Shown in pieces: positions 16,198 to 24,224 of a stretch of DNA of 64,000 nucleotides. Each line of letters starts with the position of its first letter. Position 1 is the stretch's first letter. Below the pieces are notes generated by a model. The model did no database searches. It saw nothing but the letters and a program-made list of their open reading frames with translations, and was not told where the DNA came from. The position numbers were made by a program, and so were the translations under genes. Source of the stretch: Muribaculum sp. (GTDB lineage: Bacteria; Bacillota; Clostridia; Lachnospirales; Lachnospiraceae); contig JAMPHH010000002.1 in assembly GCA_023663505.1 (NCBI GenBank), positions 1 through 64,000 of the forward strand, read 5' to 3'.

Positions 16198-17724
16198 ATG
16201 AAAAAGCAGATTTATGTTTACTTCATGGTGGCACTTCTGATAATGACTGCACTGGGCGGATGCGCAGGCAGTACAGGAGAGTCTTCGGAGGATAAGTCCT
16301 CTGTTGTTGTAGGAATACAACAGGATATTGATAGTCTTGACCCACACAAAGCAACTGCGGCAGGAACTAAGGAAATCCTTTTTAACATTTTTGAAGGGCT
16401 TGTAAAGCCTGATCCCGAGGGGAATCTGATGAATGCGGTAGCTGACGGTTACAGTATTTCGGAAGATGGCTTGGTATACACATTCACCTTGAGGGACGGT
16501 GTGAAGTTCCATAACGGCAATGACGTGACTGCGGAGGACGTGAAGTATTCGCTAGAGCGCGTGGCAGGGATTTTGGACGGCACCCCGCTCATTTCTACAT
16601 TGAGCGTTGAGAGAGGCGGCATCACAAGCGTAGATATTTTGGACGAAAAGACGGTTCAGGTGACAGTGGGCAGTGCGAATCTGGAGCTGATTTACAGCTT
16701 CACGGCGGCTATCATTCCCGCGGGCAGTGGGGAGGCTGCGGAGAGCGCGCCCATTGGCACGGGACCGTTTTCTTTTGTTTCCTACACACCCCAAGAGGGG
16801 ATCGTGGTGGCTAAGAATCCTGATTATTGGCAGAAGGGGCTTCCCTATCTGGACGAGGTGAATTTCAAGATCGTGAACAGCCCTGACACGGCGCTTTTGG
16901 ATCTGCAGGGCGGCTCCATTGATATTTACCCCTATATGACGGATTCCCAAGCGACGGAGCTTGAGGGCAGTTTTCAGGTGTTGGCTGCGCCCTCCAATGT
17001 GGTGCAGGCGCTATTTCTCAACAATGCGGACGAGACATTGAGCGACGTGCGGGTACGGCAGGCAATCAACTATGCCTTGGATAAGGATTCCGTGAATGAG
17101 TATGTGTTCGGCGGCAACGGGGCGATCATCAGCTCCGCAATGCTGCCCACGCTGCAGGATTTTTACGAGGACTTAAACGATGTCTACGGCACGGGCGCAA
17201 ATGTGGAGAAAGCGAAGGAGCTTCTGACCGAGGCGGGTTATTCTGACGGCATTGACCTTGAGATCAAGGTGCCCTCCAACTACGAGGTGCATATGCAGAC
17301 CGCGGAGGTTGTGGCGGAGCAGCTAAAGAGCGCGGGGATCAACGCCACGATAGTACCCGTGGAATGGGGTACATGGTTGGAGGAGGTCTATAACGGCAGA
17401 CAGTATCAGGCTACGATCAGCGGGATTACCTGCGATCAGACGCCCGGATATCTGCTGAACAGATTCCAGACGGAGTCCTCCAAGAATTTCATCAACTATG
17501 CGAATTCCGCATATGATGAGACTTATCTGAAGGCGGCAGCAAGTCTGGAGCTTGCTGAAAAGGCTGTGTATTACAAGGAATTGCAGACGATGCTCGCGCA
17601 GGACGCGGGAACGGCGTTCCTCTCGGCGCCGCCGATCACCGTGGCGGTCAGCCCCGAGCTGACAGGCTACACCTTCTATCCGATTTATGTTCAGGATATG
17701 AGTGTGGTGCGCTATGTAGACTGA
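16198..17724 (+). CDS. Peptide/nickel-type ABC importer, solute-binding lipoprotein
   Basis: This 508-residue family-5 (DppA/OppA/NikA-like) binding lipoprotein has a lipobox LGGC with Cys near 22. The mature part has the family hallmarks: DIDSLDPHKA, the FEGLVKPDPEG region, TFTLRDGVKFHNG, GTGPF and VRQAINYALDKDSV. GAGGAGAAG precedes the ATG. It is the first gene of a complete importer operon (binding protein, two permeases, double ATPase) reading to 21410. It delivers a peptide, or a similar oligomeric or metal-chelate substrate, to the permeases. Specificity cannot be decided from sequence alone. Confidence 0.9.
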   Translation: MKKQIYVYFMVALLIMTALGGCAGSTGESSEDKSSVVVGIQQDIDSLDPHKATAAGTKEILFNIFEGLVKPDPEGNLMNAVADGYSISEDGLVYTFTLRDGVKFHNGNDVTAEDVKYSLERVAGILDGTPLISTLSVERGGITSVDILDEKTVQVTVGSANLELIYSFTAAIIPAGSGEAAESAPIGTGPFSFVSYTPQEGIVVAKNPDYWQKGLPYLDEVNFKIVNSPDTALLDLQGGSIDIYPYMTDSQATELEGSFQVLAAPSNVVQALFLNNADETLSDVRVRQAINYALDKDSVNEYVFGGNGAIISSAMLPTLQDFYEDLNDVYGTGANVEKAKELLTEAGYSDGIDLEIKVPSNYEVHMQTAEVVAEQLKSAGINATIVPVEWGTWLEEVYNGRQYQATISGITCDQTPGYLLNRFQTESSKNFINYANSAYDETYLKAAASLELAEKAVYYKELQTMLAQDAGTAFLSAPPITVAVSPELTGYTFYPIYVQDMSVVRYVD

Positions 17725-17773
17725 GGCGGCATGTCTGGAAGTGTGAGAAGAATGAAAAAAAGGAGAAGCGGTC

Positions 17774-18733
17774 ATGAGATACCTAGGTAAGAAATTAATC
17801 ACTCTCATTATTACATTGTTCATGGTATCCGTGGCCGCGTTTCTCGCTTTTCAGGTGATTCCGGGGGACGTGGTGCGTTCTATTCTGGGGACGGAGGCTA
17901 CTCCGGAGCGCGAGGCACAGCTGCGGGAGGAGCTTGGCTTCAACGACCCACCCGTGGTGAGATATGTCAATTGGATCACCAATGTATTTAAGGGGGATTT
18001 GGGGCGCAGCTACCGCTATTCCAAGTCTATGAATGAAATGATGCCCGTGGCGGAGTTGATCGGGGACAAGCTTCCCGTGACGCTGTGGCTTGCGCTGCTT
18101 GCCGTGCTTATGATCGTGGTGGTGGCGATTCCCTTGGGAGTGCTGTGGGCAAGGAGCCGGAGTCATATTTTGGACGCGGTGATGAATGTGCTGACACAGA
18201 CGACAATGGCTGTGCCTTCTTTTTTCTTGGGGATTCTGGTGACTTACTTATTCGGTATGGTGCTTAAGTGGTTTACACCCGGCGGATATGTGAGCTATCA
18301 AAAGGACTTTTGGGGATTTTTGGCGTATCTGGTCTTTCCCGCGATGTCTGTCGCAATCCCTAAGATCGCTATGACCGCGCGTTTCCTGCGCAATTCCATG
18401 CTCACGGAGCTGGGGGCGGATTATGTGCGCACCGCCCGAAGCAAGGGCTGCACGGAGCAACGGGTGATGTACGGGCATGTGCTGCGCAACGCATTGATGC
18501 CGGTTGTGACATTCTTGGGAATGATCATTGCAGAGATTGTGGCAGGAAGTATCGTTGTGGAGCAGGTGTTCGGACTTCCCGGGGTGGGGCGGCTGTTGAT
18601 CAGCTCTATCTCCACAAGGGATCTGCCCGTGGTGGAGATTTTGGTGCTGTATATCACGGCGGTGGTGATCGTCGTTTATTTTCTGGTGGATATTCTCTAT
18701 CGAATGATCGATCCCAGAATCAGTCATAGGTAA
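17774..18733 (+). CDS. ABC importer permease, DppB/OppB type
   Basis: This 319-residue inner-membrane permease starts at ATG 17774 behind AGGAGAAG. It has a first TM segment at the N-terminus followed by a large extracytoplasmic loop (LGTEATPEREAQLREELG, FKGDLGRSYRYSK), as expected for the DppB family. The EAA-type coupling motif with the ATPase is visible (ADYVRTARSKGCTEQRVMYG). The C-terminus ends DILYRMIDPRISH, the usual DppB ending. It pairs with the downstream DppC-type permease. Confidence 0.92.
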   Translation: MRYLGKKLITLIITLFMVSVAAFLAFQVIPGDVVRSILGTEATPEREAQLREELGFNDPPVVRYVNWITNVFKGDLGRSYRYSKSMNEMMPVAELIGDKLPVTLWLALLAVLMIVVVAIPLGVLWARSRSHILDAVMNVLTQTTMAVPSFFLGILVTYLFGMVLKWFTPGGYVSYQKDFWGFLAYLVFPAMSVAIPKIAMTARFLRNSMLTELGADYVRTARSKGCTEQRVMYGHVLRNALMPVVTFLGMIIAEIVAGSIVVEQVFGLPGVGRLLISSISTRDLPVVEILVLYITAVVIVVYFLVDILYRMIDPRISHR

Positions 18734-18866
18734 ATACAGTAATTGCCATGCACCTGACGGGCGGTGCAGAGGGCAAATTGTTGTCATGAGGATTCGTGGT
18801 ATGTCGGGCTGGAAAAGGAATTGTAGGATAATTGTAGGATAGAAAGGCAGGCGTGACAGGAAAGGT
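18734..18866 (+). other. Intra-operon spacer with small hairpin and 11-bp tandem repeat
   Basis: This 133-bp gap between the two permease genes contains GCACC/GGTGC (a 5-bp stem near 18750) and ATTGTAGGATA duplicated in tandem at 18820-18841. No ORF with a ribosome site was recognised. Confidence 0.45.
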
Positions 18867-19691
18867 ATGGATAGGCATATGGGAAAACTGCATAGACGGA
18901 ATCTATACCTTTGGGTGGGGATTTTTATGACGGGGGTGGCGCTGCTTGTGGCAATCGTGGGCGTATTTTGGACGCCTTACAGCACCACGGCGATGTCTGC
19001 GGCGGAGAGATTTGCCCCGCCGTCGCTGCGTCATTTATTTGGCACGGATAATTTCGGCAGGGATATTTTCTCCCGGGTGATGAAGGGGGCGGGAACCACG
19101 ATACTGATCAGTGGTCTTGTGGTGCTGATGTCGGGGACACTGGGAATTGTCATCGGCGCGCTGACAGGTTATTTCGGCGGGCTATTGGACGAGATTGTCA
19201 TGCGGTTTACGGACGCTGTGAATGGCTTTCCGAGCATCTTGCTGGCGTTGGTGATGATCAGTGTCTTGGGGAGCGGCAGGCATAATCTGATCCTGTCCTT
19301 GGGGATTGTGTTTACCCCTAGCTTTGTGCGTATCGTGCGGAGTGAGTTCATAAGACTTCGAGATGCGGATTATATTTACAGGGCGAGGCTGATGGGGGTG
19401 GGCAGGCTGCGGATATTGTTTGTCCACATACTGCCTAATATCTTCTCTACCTTCTGGGTCTCTGTGATGATAGGCTTCAACAATGGCATTTTGGCGGAGT
19501 CGGGAATGAGCTATCTGGGAATCGGCGTGCTCCCGCCCGATGCGAGCCTTGGCAATATGCTCTCGGACGCGCAGGGATATCTGATGAAAGCGCCGTGGTA
19601 TGCCTTGGCGCCGGGGCTGAGCATTGTGTGGATCGTATTGGGCTTCTCCCTGTTGAGCGAGGGAATCCGACAGGTGGAGAGCAGAAATTAG
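18867..19691 (+). CDS. ABC importer permease, DppC/OppC type
   Basis: This 274-residue permease has AGGAAAGG before the ATG. The sequence FGTDNFGRDIFSRVMKGAGTT is the typical DppC N-domain signature, and the EAA loop is DADYIYRARLMGVGRLRILF. The C-terminus (SLLSEGIRQVESRN) replaces the common LGDxLRDxLDP ending, a small divergence. It forms the heterodimeric channel with the DppB-type partner encoded upstream. Confidence 0.9.
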   Translation: MDRHMGKLHRRNLYLWVGIFMTGVALLVAIVGVFWTPYSTTAMSAAERFAPPSLRHLFGTDNFGRDIFSRVMKGAGTTILISGLVVLMSGTLGIVIGALTGYFGGLLDEIVMRFTDAVNGFPSILLALVMISVLGSGRHNLILSLGIVFTPSFVRIVRSEFIRLRDADYIYRARLMGVGRLRILFVHILPNIFSTFWVSVMIGFNNGILAESGMSYLGIGVLPPDASLGNMLSDAQGYLMKAPWYALAPGLSIVWIVLGFSLLSEGIRQVESRN

Positions 19692-19751
19692 TGCGGGCGG
19701 CGGATTCACGGTCATGAGCGATGTTGCCGAGTCGGTGAAATGGAGATTAGC

Positions 19752-21410
19752 ATGATCAAGATTGAAAATCTGTCCGTGTCCTTTGGTGATACGGAGGCAG
19801 TGAAAAATGTGAATATAGAGCTTGCCAAGGGAGAAATCTTAGGTGTGGTGGGAGAGTCCGGCTCGGGCAAATCGGTGACGGCATTGACGCTGATGGGATT
19901 GGAGGCGCAGGGTGCAGACATTACCTCGGGGCGGGTGCTCTTTGATGATGTAGTGCTGGCGGAGGCGGGACGGGCGAAGGACAGGGCACTGTATCGCAGT
20001 TATCAGGGAGAGCAGATGTCCATGATCTTTCAGGAGCCTATGACCTCATTAAATCCCACAAAACGGGTGGGAATACAGGTGGAGGAGATGCTGCGGCTGC
20101 ACACGGAGCTGTCGAGAGCCGAGCGGAGGGCGAGGGTCTTGGAGAGCTTCGCCGATGTGGGGCTTCGGGACGGGGAGCAGCTTTATGACTGTTATCCGCA
20201 TCAGCTCTCAGGCGGCATGAGACAGCGGGTGATGATCGCCATGGCGGTGATCCTGCACCCGGCTCTGATCATTGCGGACGAGCCCACCACGGCTCTGGAC
20301 GTAACGATTCAGAGCCAGATCATTGCGCTTCTCAAGGAGATCAACGAGAAGGAGCAAAACGCCATGCTTTTTATCACGCATGACCTGAATCTGGCAAGGC
20401 GCATCTGCCACAGGGTCGCGGTGATGAAGGACGGACGGATCGTGGAAATCGGTTCTGTGGAGGATATTTTTGCGAATCCGCGGGAGGAGTATACGAAAAA
20501 TTTGATTCAGGCAGTTCCCACGCGGATAAAGCGCAAGCGCAGCGGGGAGGGCAGCGCTCAGAGCGGAGGTAAGCACGGCGAGGATTGCGTTGGGGGTAGT
20601 GACGGAAGTAACAGCGAGGATTGCACCGGAAACCACAGCGGGAATCATGCTGCGGTTTCCGCTCTCCCCGTGGTTGAGGTGCATGACCTGAATGTGTATT
20701 ATCGGGAGGGAACGAACAGTCTCTTTGGCAGCAGGAGAAAGCGTTGCGTGGTCTCCCGCGCGGATTTTACATTGTATCAGGGCGAGGTGTTGGGCTTGGT
20801 GGGCGAGAGCGGCTGCGGCAAAAGCTCTCTCTCTAAGGCGATACTGGGCATGAATAAGGAGATAGAGGGCACGGTGAGCCATTTTAGCGCAAGACCGCAG
20901 ATGGTTTTCCAAGACCCGTACAGCAGCCTCAACCCCTGCAAAACGGTGGGGTGGCTTCTGGAGGAGCCCCTGCGGGCGGCGGGGAGACTGGATAAGTCCC
21001 TGCAGATGTCAAAGCAGGATATGCGGGCGGCGGCTTGTGATATGCTGAGGAAGGTAGGACTGGACGAGAATTATATGTATAGGACACCCTCTCAGCTCTC
21101 CGGCGGACAGAGACAGCGAATCAGTATCGGGCAGGCGTTAATCACCAGACCGGCGCTCGTGATAGCAGATGAACCCGTGTCGGCGTTGGACGTGACTCTG
21201 CAGGCTCAGATCATGGAGCTGATGAAGAGGCTTCAGGAGGAGATGGGGGCTGCATACCTCTTTATCTCCCACGATATCAATGTAGTGTATCAGATGAGCG
21301 ACCGCATCATGATCATGAAGGACGGACGCATCATTGAGCAGGGGCGGACGGAGGACGTGTTCGCCAACCCCAAGGAGGAGTACACGAAGCTTTTGTTGAG
21401 GGAATCATAG
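19752..21410 (+). CDS. Fused double ATPase (DppD-DppF type) of the ABC importer
   Basis: About 552 residues carry two complete ABC ATPase domains in one chain. ATG 19752 has GGAG 6 nt upstream and is preferred to ATG 19740. Domain 1 has Walker A GESGSGKS, signature LSGGMRQR, Walker B ALIIADEPT and the oligopeptide-ATPase continuation TTALDVTIQSQI. Domain 2 has Walker A GESGCGKS, LSGGQRQR, ALVIADEPV and SALDVTLQAQI. They are joined at about residues 255-305 by a low-complexity Gly/Ser/Asn/Cys linker (GGSDGSNSEDC, GNHSGNH). DppD and DppF are usually separate genes; a fusion guarantees 1:1 assembly. It energises import through the two permeases encoded upstream. Confidence 0.92.
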   Translation: MIKIENLSVSFGDTEAVKNVNIELAKGEILGVVGESGSGKSVTALTLMGLEAQGADITSGRVLFDDVVLAEAGRAKDRALYRSYQGEQMSMIFQEPMTSLNPTKRVGIQVEEMLRLHTELSRAERRARVLESFADVGLRDGEQLYDCYPHQLSGGMRQRVMIAMAVILHPALIIADEPTTALDVTIQSQIIALLKEINEKEQNAMLFITHDLNLARRICHRVAVMKDGRIVEIGSVEDIFANPREEYTKNLIQAVPTRIKRKRSGEGSAQSGGKHGEDCVGGSDGSNSEDCTGNHSGNHAAVSALPVVEVHDLNVYYREGTNSLFGSRRKRCVVSRADFTLYQGEVLGLVGESGCGKSSLSKAILGMNKEIEGTVSHFSARPQMVFQDPYSSLNPCKTVGWLLEEPLRAAGRLDKSLQMSKQDMRAAACDMLRKVGLDENYMYRTPSQLSGGQRQRISIGQALITRPALVIADEPVSALDVTLQAQIMELMKRLQEEMGAAYLFISHDINVVYQMSDRIMIMKDGRIIEQGRTEDVFANPKEEYTKLLLRES

Positions 21411-21492
21411 ACATATACAACCCTTGCGGGAATAGTCGGAATATCTGAACAAGTGATGTAGCACCAAAAATTCAAGATGAGGGGGAAGACAA

Positions 21493-23385
21493 ATGAACCG
21501 AGATCAGGACAGATGTCCGCTTTGCAGCAGAAAATTAGTGATGGTGGCAGGCTGCCCTACCTGTCCGGATTGCGGATACCGTAATCCGTATCAGGCAGCC
21601 GCTTCACAGGGACAGATGAGCGGTCAGTACAGCACACAGGGCGGGGCGCGCAAGACTAACAACGGTTTGGCGATTGGCGTGTTTGTGGCGGCGTTTGTAA
21701 CGATTGTGGCTATGATGGTAGCGTTAGTGGCAAGCGGGGTGTACCTGTTGAACAACTACGAGGAAAAGATAGCCGATTCGGGTACAAGGAGCGAAAGCGG
21801 AGGCAGGCGGGGGTCTGACTCCAATGGCAAGTCAGGTGCGGATACGGCTGCAGACAAACGAGAGATTGTGAGACCCGAGGACGGAATGCTCGCGGAGCTG
21901 GTGGAGGCAATCTTTGGCAAAAACATGGACAGCGTCACACAGGACGAGCTGGACAGTATTGTCTATCTGGAATTCTATGAGTTGGGTGAAAGCGATATCA
22001 CGGCGGTGGGTTATATGCTTACTGATGGCAGCGGCGCGACTTACGTTCCCAAGAACCAACGTTTGAATACCTCGGATCTGAACTGTCTTTGCGGACTGAC
22101 CGGTCTGGTGATGGAGGAAGAATTGGACTGGAGGACGGATTGGAGCAATCTGACCGAGTTAAAAATCCTTCGCTGCGGTTCGCCCCTGCCGACGATCGCA
22201 GCGGCTATGGACGTATCCAATCTTGTATGGGTAGAGGCAAAGAGCGATTTGATCGACGGCGGGTTCGGGGGCATTGAGCAGTTTGAGAGCTTGGAGCATC
22301 TGGCGATGGACGCCGACTATGTGGAAAGCATCAAGGGAATATCAAAGCTTACATCCCTTAAGGAGCTTATATTGACAGACGCGGAGAGACTGCAGGACTA
22401 TGAGGAGCTTTATGACATGCCGCAGCTTGAGGTGCTTGCCATAGAGTCAGGCAAGCTGCGGGATATCGGGTTCGTGCGGGATATGGAGCAGCTGGTGGAG
22501 TTGGATTTGATCGGCACGGACTTGAAGCGGCTGGACGCCATAGAGGACTGTGCGGACACCTTGGAAACCCTGAGGTTGGAGCGCAATTACGGGGTAGATG
22601 ATTACAGCGTGGTGCTAGAATGCACCAATCTGGTGGAATTAGAGCTTTTTGTGGACTATAAATTTGACGTGCCTATGCAGGCGCCTGATCTGTCGGGGCT
22701 GACACAATTAAAATATCTGCATCTGGGCAACTATGACAGATTCGAGAATCTGGCGAAGCTCACCCAATTGGAGGAATTGACTCTTGAGGACGCTGGCAGT
22801 GGGGACGGAGACTTCTTGGGGGCTCTCACCAACCTGAGACAATTGAATCTGATTGACATGTCGGTCTATGAGGGATTCCTAGATGATATTTATAAGCTGC
22901 ATGAGTTGGAGACTATTGATCTGACAGACAGCTATGTGTGGGACGATATCAGCATCATTTTCCATGCGCCTTCTCTCAAATGGGTATACATGAATGATGT
23001 GGACGCCGGTTTGGACGTGAACAATATGGCTCTCTGCTTTGCCATGGAGGAGCTTGATATGACAGGGGTGACGTTACATAAGCTGTTAGAGGACGGAAGC
23101 TGGGATTACCAGAGTCAGGGACGCGACGCGGAGATCGCTCTGTCGGATATTCCGGAATTTTTTGATTTTTTTCCGTATCTGCATGTGCTGTACATCCCCG
23201 GGCATGAGCTGGAGGACGTGTCTTTTCTGGCGGATATGGCGAATCTGACCTATCTGGACATTTCAGATAATTATATCACCGATTTGTCGCCGCTCAAGGG
23301 GCTTTTGTGGCTTGAGGTGGTGGTGTGCAGGGACAATCCCCTGCATGACAGAGAGGGGATGGAGAACGTGATGTTGATAGAATGA
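21493..23385 (+). CDS. Zinc-ribbon, single-TM, leucine-rich-repeat protein
   Basis: This 630-residue protein starts behind GAGGGGGAAG. Residues 8-31 form a zinc ribbon (CPLC, then CPTCPDCG). A Gly/Gln-rich spacer leads to one TM segment at about 56-81, then a charged Ser/Gly-rich stalk (GSDSNGKSGADT), and from about 165 to the end divergent leucine-rich repeats (LKEL, LEVLAIES, LVELDLIGTDL, LTYLDISDNYITDLSPLKG). The topology suggests a cytosolic zinc ribbon and an extracellular repeat domain for protein or ligand binding. No enzyme motif is seen. It follows the ABC importer by 82 bp and may be co-transcribed, but a functional link is only inferred. Confidence 0.8.
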   Translation: MNRDQDRCPLCSRKLVMVAGCPTCPDCGYRNPYQAAASQGQMSGQYSTQGGARKTNNGLAIGVFVAAFVTIVAMMVALVASGVYLLNNYEEKIADSGTRSESGGRRGSDSNGKSGADTAADKREIVRPEDGMLAELVEAIFGKNMDSVTQDELDSIVYLEFYELGESDITAVGYMLTDGSGATYVPKNQRLNTSDLNCLCGLTGLVMEEELDWRTDWSNLTELKILRCGSPLPTIAAAMDVSNLVWVEAKSDLIDGGFGGIEQFESLEHLAMDADYVESIKGISKLTSLKELILTDAERLQDYEELYDMPQLEVLAIESGKLRDIGFVRDMEQLVELDLIGTDLKRLDAIEDCADTLETLRLERNYGVDDYSVVLECTNLVELELFVDYKFDVPMQAPDLSGLTQLKYLHLGNYDRFENLAKLTQLEELTLEDAGSGDGDFLGALTNLRQLNLIDMSVYEGFLDDIYKLHELETIDLTDSYVWDDISIIFHAPSLKWVYMNDVDAGLDVNNMALCFAMEELDMTGVTLHKLLEDGSWDYQSQGRDAEIALSDIPEFFDFFPYLHVLYIPGHELEDVSFLADMANLTYLDISDNYITDLSPLKGLLWLEVVVCRDNPLHDREGMENVMLIE

Positions 23386-23401
23386 TTGGAGGATACTTTC
23401 A

Positions 23402-24010
23402 ATGACCGAATGGGAGAAAGCGCAGGCAGGGTATTTGTATGATGCAAATTATGATGAAGAGCTCATAAAGGCAAGAAGTAAGTGTGCGGATTTATGTTAT
23501 GAATTTAATAACTGCAAGCCCTCCGACACGCGGAAGCAAAATGAGCTGCTGCATCAGATATTGGGTTCTATCAAAGGCGAGCTTGTTGTCACCGCCCCCT
23601 TTTACTGTGATTATGGCTTTAATATTTCTGTTGGAAAAAACTTTTATACGAACCATAATTGTATTATTTTGGACGGGGCAAAGGTGGTGTTTGGAGATAA
23701 CGTGTTTATCGCTCCGAATTGCGTATTTTCGACAGCAGGACATGCCATAGATGCAGAGCAGCGCGGTGAGGGGCTTGAAATTGCCCTGCCGATTCAGGTG
23801 GGTGACAATGTCTGGATTGGGGCAAACGCCTGTATTCTGCCGGGAGTAGTCATAGGTGATAATACCGTTATCGGAGCGGGAAGTGTAGTGAATAAAAATA
23901 TTCCCTCAGGTGTTGTGGCGGCGGGAAATCCATGCCGTGTCATACGGGAAATCACAGAGGCGGATAGGCATAAATATCCGATTTGGGGGGAGGAAGCCAA
24001 GAACTTGTAG
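23402..24010 (+). CDS. Maltose/galactoside-type O-acetyltransferase
   Basis: This 202-residue left-handed beta-helix acetyltransferase transfers acetyl from acetyl-CoA to a sugar hydroxyl. Family marks are the N-terminal Mac domain (EWEKAQAGYLYDANYDEEL), hexapeptide repeats (NISVGKNFYTNHNCIILDG, IGDNTVIGAGSVV), catalytic His in TAGHAIDAEQR and the C-terminal AAGNPCRVIREI. It has the usual family length. It starts 17 bp after the LRR gene, with GGAGGATA upstream. Base composition is A+T richer than the neighbours, which may indicate separate acquisition. Confidence 0.9.
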   Translation: MTEWEKAQAGYLYDANYDEELIKARSKCADLCYEFNNCKPSDTRKQNELLHQILGSIKGELVVTAPFYCDYGFNISVGKNFYTNHNCIILDGAKVVFGDNVFIAPNCVFSTAGHAIDAEQRGEGLEIALPIQVGDNVWIGANACILPGVVIGDNTVIGAGSVVNKNIPSGVVAAGNPCRVIREITEADRHKYPIWGEEAKNL

Positions 24011-24102
24011 TAAATCGTAAATTAGGGTAATTTACATTGTAGACTTCTTTTTTGCAAAAACTTAATGTAAAAATTTACTGTAAAAACTTACATATTTTCC
24101 TG
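24011..24102. promoter_or_regulatory. A+T-rich cluster of GTAAA/TTTAC half-sites
   Basis: Between the acetyltransferase stop and the next -35 box there are repeated GTAAAT, GTAATTTAC and TTACATTGTA segments. A palindromic stretch with ATGTAA at 24065 and TTACAT at 24088 surrounds TTTAC and GTAAA. The clustering directly upstream of a strong promoter suggests an operator region. The binding protein is not known. Confidence 0.4.
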
Positions 24103-24131
24103 TTGACAAACATTGTATCATAGTATACAAT
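24103..24131 (+). promoter_or_regulatory. Strong promoter of the ATP-grasp operon
   Basis: TTGACA (24103-24108) and TACAAT (24126-24131) are spaced exactly 17 bp, close to sigma-A consensus. Transcription would begin near 24138. Confidence 0.75.
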
Positions 24132-24170
24132 CTTAACCATAGAAGCAAAATTCATATTTTAAGCAGGCAA

Positions 24171-24203
24171 GGGAGCTGATCGCTGAGTATCAGCCCCTTT
24201 TTT
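24171..24203 (+). terminator. Leader terminator/attenuator before the ATP-grasp gene
   Basis: GGG-A-GCTGAT (24171-24180) pairs with ATCAGC-CCC (24189-24197), followed by TTTTTT (24198-24203). It lies between the promoter at 24103 and the start codon at 24225. It would release a leader RNA of about 65 nt unless read-through or antitermination occurs. Confidence 0.7.
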
Positions 24204-24224
24204 GTTGTGGAGGGAGGTGTCTTT

